64,000 nucleotides of DNA from Arcuatula senhousia. Its lineage: Eukaryota > Mollusca > Bivalvia > Mytilida > Mytilidae. Each line of letters opens with the position of its first letter. Positions within the stretch are counted from its first letter, which is position 1. The translations under genes and the position numbers were made by a program. The stretch lies in the NCBI GenBank assembly GCA_963971305.1, contig OZ020311.1:1736001-1800000 (forward strand). Direction: 5' to 3'. This document shows positions 55,938 through 64,000 of the stretch, one piece after another. A model generated the notes under the pieces. The model saw nothing but the letters and a program-made list of their open reading frames with translations. It was not told the DNA's origin and ran no database searches.

Positions 55938-58900
55938 ACACCTGCTCAACCAACATCACAACCAGCACCAAACATGTACAGCGATGTAGAGACAGGTTAC
56001 CATGAACAAGGAGACCCATTCAATGAAGGCTCTTTTGGTGAAAAAAGTATAAGAATGGGTAAGTTTGTGTACAAAATGCCTATGCAACTAATGTACAACA
56101 AAGTGCCAGCAAAAAATATGTCACATGATTTCATTTAGTATAAAAATACTCATTAACATGTTGGAGATGCTAAATCCAAAAGCTTAAAGCATGTAAAGTT
56201 CAAAGTAAATTTAAAATTTGAAAATACAATTTGCAAAATCCTTGAAATTATAACTACAACAAAGTCCCAAGCAAAAAAGTTTAAACTGCATTTACATGAT
56301 TTAAAACACAATTTTGTCAATAAATGAGTATGACTTTTCAGAGAGTAGTACTAGACATGCTAGAGCCAACATATGAAATTTCAAAGTAAAAAAAGCAAAA
56401 CTACAAAACTAGATAAACTTTTTAAATCTGCATTAACACATGTTCTGTCCACAATTTCAAAGATGTTTTTAATAAAATAAAAACAAAATGGGGTTAAACT
56501 GAAATGTAAAAATAAAGTTTTGTCTGTCCTCATAATTTTTTGGTGAAGGCCAAAGGTATTTGGTGTTCAAACTATACAAACATGATCTGTAAGTAAATAC
56601 ACAGATTTTGTATTGCTTGAGTCCTGCATTTTAGAACTTGCAAATCTTGATACGAATGCATCTCCTTTAAAATCTGAGCGAGGACAACAGAGAAACAGCA
56701 TCACTGTAAGCTATTTTTGTGTCAGGCTTAGCCGCTTTAAATATTTTTTAAGAGGTAAGCTTTTTCCTGACATGCCCTATTTACTTTGTCAGTATTCTTA
56801 TATCTGTCATTAGTTCAAAAATATAAATATATCTTTTTACATGCTTTGCTATTTTAGGATTTGTTCGTAAAGTGTATGGAATCTTACTCTGCCAGATACT
56901 CGTTACCATGGCAGTGATGTCATTGTTCTTATTTGTGTAAGTTTTAATGATTAAAATGGTCTTTTTGTGCATTTATTTATGATAAGCATAGGATATTTAA
57001 ATTCCCTCTTGAATGTTATGACATAAATAAATTTTAAGTGATAAACCAAATTTTAACTTTTTTAATTAAAAGTATATAATTTTAACAAAATTTTACATTG
57101 AATATATCAACATATTTACAAAATGTATTTATAAGTATAAACTGTAATAATTTTTATGCCCCATCTATGAAAGAAGAAGGGTGAATAGTGTTGATCCGTT
57201 TATTCGTGCATTTGTCTGTCCCTACCAAGGGTTAGATTTAGGGTAAGTCAAAGAAAATTAAAGTTTATTAGTTTTTGAAGCTGCTGATTAGAGATTACTC
57301 TATAAAACATGCATATACAGCACTACCAAATTACCAGTTTTACAGATACTGGTTCTGGTGCATGTCTTGACCAGATGTAAACTTTTTTAATATTTTCTGC
57401 TTTTTTGAATTATTGAGAAACATATTTTTTACTTTATTTTCCAGAGAACCAGTCAGAGAATACTCCAGATTAAACCCCTGGCTGTGGATTGTAGCATTGT
57501 AAGTGTGGATCTATACTTATTAATTATTTAATGTGTACCATGTATACTAGATACTCTGATAAATTTGTGTAATAAGTTGATTTTCTTAATTCACAGTCTA
57601 ATAATAAATAAGGTACAAATATTTGTATGGCTATTGAGAAGGAACATTGAACAATGATTTTATAGTATGGGATATGCTACAAATTTTCCAGTCTGTTTTT
57701 TTTTATAATTTTTCAGTTTATTTAAAATAGCAATTCTGATAGTGGTGGCCTGCTGGGATGAAAGTCATTTTGAATTTATTTTTATTTCTGAATTTTCAGT
57801 GTATTGACAATCGTCATTCTAATAGTGTTAGCCTGCTGTGAAGGTGTACGGAGGACATTCCCACAGAACATGATATTCTTGGGCATCTTTGTAAGTCTAA
57901 TGTTCTCACTGAATAAAGGAATGAAAATAACAGTACAATGTTAAAAATTTGATATGAATTTTTATAACCCTACTTCAAGGAAGAGGGCGTATACTGTTTT
58001 ATCCTTGTCTGCCAGTTTGCTCCTTCGTACCTCCATAACAATATTTCCATTGCAGTTGTTAAAGGAACTACATGAGGCAGAGTCCTGATATTTAGTATAC
58101 AGCTATTTCCTATAGTACCATATGGTGTATAACCAATATTTACTCCTAAGTAATCTACTTCCTGATAACCAAAAACTTAGGTATATGCCCATCATAATTT
58201 TGGGAGCAGGGGTATCACTAGTGAGCATAAGCTCACAGATTTATTTGTGATACATGAATATGATTAGAATAAAGGAATATGAAAGAAGCAAAGCCGCACC
58301 AATGGGCGTTAGAGTGTTAAAAGTATGAAAGGGCAACGACGAAACTGATTAACACAAACAAAAACAGCATGAAAGAAGCAAAGGTGTACCAAAGGGGTAA
58401 TCAATATCATAAAACCTGAAGATAAAGACAAAACCGGTAGACAAAAAATCATCATAACAAAACAAACCACACAACAACATAAACACACACATAACAGAGA
58501 GTAAGCAGTTCCTGCTTGCTATAGCACACCTATGAAGAAACACAAAATCAATCGAACGGAAATCAACAACGCGAACTCAAGTCGTAACAAGAGTGAACTC
58601 AGGTGCTCTGGAAGAGTAAGTGGTTCCTGCCTGCTATTCATACATAAAACAAACAGAACAAAGCTATACAGCACTTTTATTACGTATTCCATTCATAAGT
58701 ATTTTTGATTTCCTAGGAGTTGTTTTGTGCAGTACAATATAGGTAACACTGTAAGGGAATCTCCTTCCTAACAGCCTAATACAATTATTAAGTCAAATAC
58801 AAGGCAGAAAATCCTCAATTATCGTACTTGCAGTACTTGTTTATTACATGTATTTCAAATAGAATTTTATTTATTTATTTTTAGACGCTATGTGAGGCTT

Positions 58901-61900
58901 TCATGTTGGGAACAGTGGCAGCGTAAGTTTTTTTTTGGTTATATTTTTTAGAATCTAACTTACCATTTAATGATAAAATTTAAAGTGCTTAAAACAACAG
59001 CATTCCTAATTTACATCCTCAAATCATTTACAGTTTTGATGTAACATTTATGTTTCCTGCAAGATGTTGCAAAGCAACATACAGAAGTCACGTTGACACT
59101 ATCCGTTGTCTTGCGTTGTCCTGCATCCTGCTGCGTCACAAAAATTTCAGCGTTGGAGTTTTCTTGGCAACTACATGTCACAACTTTTTGATATTTAGTA
59201 TATAGCTTCCTTCTATATTACTATATGGTGTAAAGGGACTTTATGCCTGTAACTCATCTACTTCCTGTTTACAGAATATTTTAAGACACAGGGGACACAC
59301 ATCTTCCATGGAAAACGGCCATTCTAGTCTTTTTTTTGGTCAATGTAAAGGAAACATCAAGATCATCAAATAAAAATGCATGTAATTAATCATAGAATAA
59401 AATGTCAAAAGAAATTACAAAGTCAACATATTTAACTTGATTGGGATCTTATTTATATTTCACATTCCAAACAATCATATGAAATGTTTTCTCTACTTCA
59501 GACACTACTCAGCAGATGATGTAATCATTGCAGTAGGAATAACAGCCGTAAGTAGCGTCCTTATTACATCAATAATCCTTTTTGTGATCCATCTGACATT
59601 TACTTCCTGTCTGCTGTAAGCTTGAACTGAAACTTTGGGTACATTATGCAAGTATTTAAATTCCTGTAAAAAAAATATGTCCAAATTTTAGCTTAGTTTT
59701 AATATGTTTACTGGCATTTAAGATAATAACCATTCAATCTATTTTTGTAAGCTTAGGTTGTTGCCATCAACTTTCTATTTTCGAAAGACATACATGTACT
59801 TTCCTATGGACATCTTTATTTGATTGCTACTTATATCCAATTTTTTTTTAATGTTTGCATTTTAATGCCAAAATCCACTACACATCAGGAAAAGTTAAAA
59901 GAAAGTTAAAAGATAAGTTAACCATGTAAATTGAGATATCATCCTGTTTTTCCAGGTTGTAGTTTTGGGTCTGACCATTTTTGCATTCCAGACTAAGGTA
60001 AGCGGATATTTACAAATGCAGGTTTAGAATGCAATTTAAAAATTTCACCCTAATGATTTGTATTTTGTTTTTGTGACCATAATTGATTTATATGTCGACC
60101 ACAAAATTTTATCTGGGGAAAGATTTAGCCTTTCATTTGTGATATAATAACTTGCACACATACAATCAGTCTAAAATCATGAAATTTAGAAAAAAAATAC
60201 AAAACGAAAATGATGTCACTTCTAAAACAGAATGGTTTAGCAATGTTAAAGAATGTAGAATAATTTAACTTGTTTTTCAGTGGGATTTCACCATGATGGG
60301 AGGGATGCTATTTGTTTTCCTGATTGTGCTTTTCTGCTTTGGAATTCTAGCTGCTATTATTCAGAGCAGGGTGAGTAATTTACCTTCCATTGGATTTCAC
60401 AATGTAAAAATTCAGGTTATTAAATGGTAAATGACAGTCTGTGGGTGTACACTGGAGATGATAGTTTTCTCAGAAACATGCAGTGTTAACTTGAAATCCC
60501 ACATATCATAGGATTTGATATTGAACCCCATGCCAACTTATTTCCTGTTTAATGAATCTAGCCATTTTACATTTAGACAGGTTTTCTGTTTGGTACTCAA
60601 CAGATACGTTTTCATCATATGAATGAAAGTCAAATTATAGATTTATATAAACTTAGGGAAAAAAAACATATGAAAATAACAATGTTTGGTTTAACCTTTT
60701 TTCTTTTGTTTAGGCAAAAATTTAAATTGCATGTATATTTATAAATCAGGGTTATAATAACTTTATTGAACCAAAACAATTCAGTTTTCCAATCTCAAGC
60801 AATAATTTGAATGACGTGGTTATTATCTGCATTTATCAGAACCCTCTCAAAAAACCTAAAATATTGTAATATTAGAAATATTTATTTGTAAAACTCATTT
60901 ACAGTTAACAGTTAGAACACAAAGAAATAAGATATAATGAAAACAACAATAGAAATTGGGTCTTGATGCAATTCTACACCCATTCAATATAGAATATATT
61001 GTAATGATATTCATCTTTAAATTTTTGTCTCAGTGGTAGTAATCCTGTTTATCTTTGTAGATTCTGAGTCTGGTTTATGCTTCTCTAGGAGCCCTTCTCT
61101 TCTGTGCAGTAAGTACATAACTAATAAAGTTCATTGGGGCCCTGCATTGAAAGTGCAGATGCCCTATAGTTTTCACTTGGTCCCTCAATTTGTGTATTTC
61201 ATGATCCATCTTCAATTCTATGTAAATCCTAAAATTACAAAACTCTAATTGATACAGATACGGGGCTGACAACCTTCCTGATTTTCATGGGGTTTCTTGA
61301 TTTTCAGGTCTATTAATATAACATGATCAATCACAGAAATTATTAAAAGCCTGAGTTCAAAAGTTAGCAGCCCGGCAGATATAACATTTTACACATTGAT
61401 TAATAGGTATTATTTTAGGTAGCAAGCATTAAAATTTCATGTAAATCAGTCAAATAATTTTGCAAAATCTTAGATTTTATCATCAGCAGACCCTTCCTGC
61501 TTCATTCTAGTAGTTTATTCAACTATTATTTTAGTTGACAATATTTTTCAATACACAAAAATTTTAATTACAGTGTAACCTGTTTTAACTAAACCCTGCA
61601 TAAACTAAATTAAAAACCTGTTTAAACCAAACTGGTTTTATAAACGGAACAATGGGCCCAGGTGCATTGATATAGGGTGTTAGACACCAACACACACACA
61701 TATGGAACAAATTTCTCAGTTACAAATAGTAGTTGATTTCCAGAGGACTACATCTTTGTTACCAATGCAGAAATTAAAACATTAAAGTACAGTGCAACCT
61801 GTGAACTTGTTTTAAACTCCCTTTACATTTGAAACCTCAATAAATCACACACCTGTTTATAAAGCACACATTCCTCAGTTTCAAAAGGGTTTGGTTTCCC

Positions 61901-62100
61901 CAGGAATAAAACTAATCAGTAATAAAAACATTTTCTTCTATTTTCAGTACATAGTGTTTGACACACAACTAATGCTTGGAGGGAAACACAAGTATGCCCT
62001 ATCCCCAGAGGAGTACATCTTTGCCGCTCTAAACCTCTACTTGGATGTCGTCAACCTGTTCCTCTTCATTCTATCAATAGTAGGAGCTGCTAGGGACTAG
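55938..62100 (+). CDS. Lifeguard / TMBIM (Bax-inhibitor-1 family) membrane protein
   Basis: Ten exons joined by AG/GT with consistent phase: 55938-56058, 56858-56936, 57445-57498, 57800-57890, 58885-58922, 59502-59547, 59956-59997, 60281-60370, 61061-61108, 61948-62100 (TAG). They give 253 codons. The N-terminus is polar (YSDVETGYHEQGDPFNEG), then FVRKVYGILL leads into the first of about seven hydrophobic segments. Family landmarks: WDFTMMGG, ILSLVYASLGALLFC, VFDTQLMLGG and LSPEEYIFAALNLYLD near the C-terminus, with the conserved acidic residues. These proteins sit in Golgi/ER/endosomal membranes, and relatives leak Ca2+ and inhibit Fas or stress-induced apoptosis. The closest subtype is Lifeguard 1-3 (GRINA/FAIM2/TMBIM1), not resolved further. 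The first exon found begins in phase 0 after an acceptor; Met at 55974 could be an internal start, otherwise a 5' exon is unseen. Confidence 0.85.
56635..56754 (+). other. Candidate 120-nt cassette exon of the TMBIM gene
   Basis: Acceptor CCTGCATTTTAG, donor AGAG then GTAAGC. The exon is 120 nt, starts and ends in the phase shared by its neighbours, and has no stop. It would insert about 40 residues (LANLDTNASPLKSERGQQRN, then ITVSYFCVRLSRFKYFLR) just before GFVRKVYG at the first membrane segment. An inner donor (ATCACT then GTAAGC) would break the frame. Skipping it gives the standard family protein. Confidence 0.45.
57718..57783 (+). pseudogene. Fossil duplicate of TMBIM exon 57800-57890
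   Basis: Directly upstream of the true exon, TTTTTCAG is followed by sequence reading LFKIAILIVVACWDE in the same phase as VLTIVILIVLACCEG of the real exon. The DNA also aligns (ATTCTGATAGTGGTGGCCTG against ATTCTAATAGTGTTAGCCTG). No proper donor remains and the rest of the exon is lost, so it is a decayed partial tandem duplication. Confidence 0.6.
57964..58250 (+). repeat. Pearl-like family A copy in a TMBIM intron
   Basis: TATAACCCTACTTCAAGGAA, GTATACTGTTTTATCCTTG and ACCATATGGTGTATAACC, ending GGGGTATCACTAGTGAGCAT with AAGCTCACAG. One core only. Confidence 0.55.
58280..58650 (-). repeat. Dispersed A-rich repeat in a TMBIM intron
   Basis: AAAGAAGCAAAGCCGCACCA, then AGAGTAAGCAGTTCCTGCTT and its partial repeat AGAGTAAGTGGTTCCTGCCT, with GAACTCAGGTGCTCTGG. 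It looks like a multi-copy repeat, but only one copy is in the window. The minus-strand ORF is not credible. Confidence 0.3.
59048..59325 (+). repeat. Family H repeat in a TMBIM intron
   Basis: TTTCCTGCAAGATGTTGCAA and CAACATACAGAAGTCACGTT, ending AAGACACAGGGGACACACAT with CTTCCATGGAAAACG. It shares both ends with the pieces at 5386, 16090 and 7319. Confidence 0.5.
61135..61185 (+). repeat. Short repeat GGGGCCCTGCATTGAAAG
   Basis: GGGGCCCTGCATTGAAAGTG with CAGATGCCCTATAGTTTTCA matches 2072-2112 in an intron of the first gene (AGGGCCCTACATCGAAGATG). Family unknown. Confidence 0.4.
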
Positions 62101-62765
62101 CCAGATGTCTGTCTGTCTGTTAAAAGTTTGTTTCTTTCAATTCTCTTCTTGGCATGTGTAAGAGATTAGTCAAGACATTGCTTTTGTTAAGACAAAAATG
62201 TAACTGTATGTGTTACACTTAAGTGATTTATTGTCATATAGAAATTATGATGTTTAAGAATTTTTTTAAATGGCTGTTTTAGAGTCAAATGTGAAGGAGG
62301 GTCAGGAATGCCTTTAATTAATTGCTATAGGTGAAGGGTGCCAAAGAAGATTTTTGTAAACAAGTAATAGGGAAACCATGGAAACATCAAAATAAATTTT
62401 ATAGGGGGTAAGGTTTGCAAAATAGGTGTGTCCTGACCCTCCCACCACCTTAAAACCAGCAACAAATACTACACAAAACCATAGCTTGACTTGTAATTCA
62501 CATTTCCAATTATAGTTACAAAAGACAAAGAAATTACTTATACTTATAAAGGAATAATATGACAGTAAATGGAATGAAATTTCGTAACGAAAACTGTATA
62601 CAACTACATGTACAAAGGGTTCAAATATTAAAGCATTAAAACTATAACTGTATTCAAACAATTATTGTTGTTAATCTGTATCTATAGGTCAATGGGTAAA
62701 TGGTTTAGATTGTATTTGCATGTACATGTATTAGACTAAATGTACACACATATTTTGAAAAGTAC
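62101..62765 (+). other. TMBIM 3' UTR region
   Basis: AT-rich sequence after the stop codon, with AATAAA at about 62390. A GGAGGGTCAGGAATGCC ... TGTCCTGACCCTCCCACC inverted pair spans about 62293-62445, probably another fold-back insertion. The exact poly(A) site is not determined. Confidence 0.4.
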
Positions 62766-62960
62766 ATAAGGGCTATTCCAGAATTAATTGTATGGGGGGG
62801 GTCAGAAGGCACTATAATTAAAATTGTATGGGTGGTGGTATTTTAAGATATTTCTCAAATGCAACATAAAGGGAAAAATATTAAAATTTTATGCATGGTG
62901 GGTATAAAAAAAGTGCCTTCCACCCCCCTCCCCATACATTTATTTCTGGAATAGCCCTAA
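62766..62960. mobile_element. Fold-back MITE (AAGGGCTATTCCAGAA)
   Basis: About 195 bp. Left TAAGGGCTATTCCAGAATTA then TGTATGGGGGGG; right CCCCCTCCCCATACATTTA then TTTCTGGAATAGCCCTAA. TA at both edges. Single ends of the same family occur at about 1997 and 2690. Confidence 0.75.
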
Positions 62961-64000
62961 GCATGTATTTTTGTCTACAATCATTATACATATAAAGAAT
63001 GTGAATCATGCTAGTGCAAATGTCAAAACAATTCTGAAAAAATTGTAAAATGTAAATGTAAAATTAGCAATTGTTTACACTTGTAATAGTATTTTAGTCA
63101 GTATATAAGTATTACTATGAACTAGATGTTTTGTTTGATTGTGAGATTTTATGAGATATTGTTTTCATAGCAAATGACAAGTCTTTGTGAAATTTTCATT
63201 TAATTGCTTTGTATTTTACTTTTGCAGCAGGGTGGTTTAAGAGATTTTTTGAAAAGTGGGGGTTCATTAAGAATCTTGATAAAAGTGGACGTTCATTTTC
63301 AATTTCTTTAAAAAATTTCACAAAATTAGTTTTTATGATTCTCAACACCTTCCTCACGACTCACCATTGAATTTTGTTTCAGGAAAAAAATACCTTAATG
63401 TTTAATTCTGCACTTATTGTTACACGTGTTCTGTAGAAATAATTACTTTTTTGTAGTTTGTTATTAGGTGTTAAAATGTTTAAATGTCATGAAGGAAAAA
63501 GAATCAATATTTACAATGTTTTTTTTATTCATAAAAACAATTTCATTAATTAAAAATTTTTAAAACGATTTTGTTATTTTTTTTTAGATTAAGGAAGAAG
63601 AATCTATTTTTTCAAAAGGAAGAAAACATTTGTTTTGATTTTTTTATTTTGTTATGTTAAATCTCTATAGGAAGATATTGTTATTTCTAAATGTTAAGAT
63701 TTTGATTTATAATGTGTATTTTGTCTGTATTATTTGTTAAGTTTGTTTAGTTAAATTGTGCCATTAGCTCTTGTGCAAAAACAAATGACTACTACAATTT
63801 ACATGTACAGTGAAATTGTTCTAAACTCATCACTTTTGAGAATGGAGATTGGTTTGTAATTTCTTTACTACAAAATATATAGATATTCAACAAATACAAA
63901 TTGTGATAAAAGGATATATTCGCAAACTTTAAATTTCCTTGTTTCAGTCTTGAAATGTGTTTCTGAGATTTTTTGCAAATTAGCTTGTCTTTTATTGGCA
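62961..64000. other. Downstream region, no gene seen
   Basis: AT-rich, with long T runs and no convincing exon or repeat end. Confidence 0.4.

Noticed and set aside
1..64000. tRNA or rRNA genes
   Set aside because: Looked for A/B boxes with a foldable cloverleaf. Only the SINE-like sequence at 43.4-43.6 kb resembled one, and its B box is broken.

Overview
This is a 64 kb window of eukaryotic nuclear DNA. It is very AT-rich, its genes are intron-rich with GT-AG introns, and it is crowded with short non-autonomous repeats. Many of these repeats have tandem cores of about 150-170 bp next to (CCGT)n, (GGAC)n or (GGC)n microsatellites, an organisation known from bivalve 'pearl'/Helitron-like elements. 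Together with the LINE, SINE and MITE content this points to a bivalve mollusc, probably a mussel-type genome. That assignment is inference; no species-specific marker was seen.

Left part (1-13.4 kb): the 3' portion of a plus-strand gene. I reconstructed 14 exons whose phases all join (591 codons to the stop at 13379). The order is: the active-site end of a Ulp1/C48-type cysteine protease, a C4HC3 PHD finger, a degenerate OTU-like domain, a second Cys/His cluster, and a helical C-terminus. A small palindromic MITE starts 11 bp after the stop and supplies an AATAAA.

Middle left (13.6-28.2 kb): no convincing genes. It holds pearl-like repeats, a decayed array of roughly 100 bp units, and a large satellite of about 153 bp units (about 21.24-27.74 kb, roughly 42 copies). 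That satellite contains a recent higher-order duplication of about 1.84 kb and is flanked on both sides by a 65 bp minisatellite in the same orientation.

Middle (28-44 kb): two short possible terminal exons (29.6 and 43.26 kb) both end in an EYYD[S/T]V tail. Between them a pearl-like element appears to be split by about 9.8 kb of DNA with inverted ends containing GGCATATATTGGGTAC. Inside the split are three blocks of a 42 bp satellite made of two palindromes, a reconstructed small minus-strand gene (four coding exons, 127 codons), and a MITE with TTAA target duplications nested inside a second TIR element. A tRNA-derived SINE lies at 43.4-43.6 kb.

Middle right (44.4-50 kb): a 5'-truncated CR1/L2-like LINE with an ORF1 tail and a nearly full ORF2 (endonuclease plus reverse transcriptase) broken by one in-frame stop, then a tandem-core repeat with a (GGC)n tract, then a decayed minus-strand LINE fragment.

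Right part (50-64 kb): several fold-back elements and hairpins, then a plus-strand Lifeguard/TMBIM (Bax-inhibitor-1 family) gene whose ten coding exons join in phase (55938-62100). It carries an extra in-phase 120-nt candidate cassette exon and a fossil duplicate of one exon. Its upstream exon(s) were not found. The two main genes are independent; nothing suggests a shared pathway.
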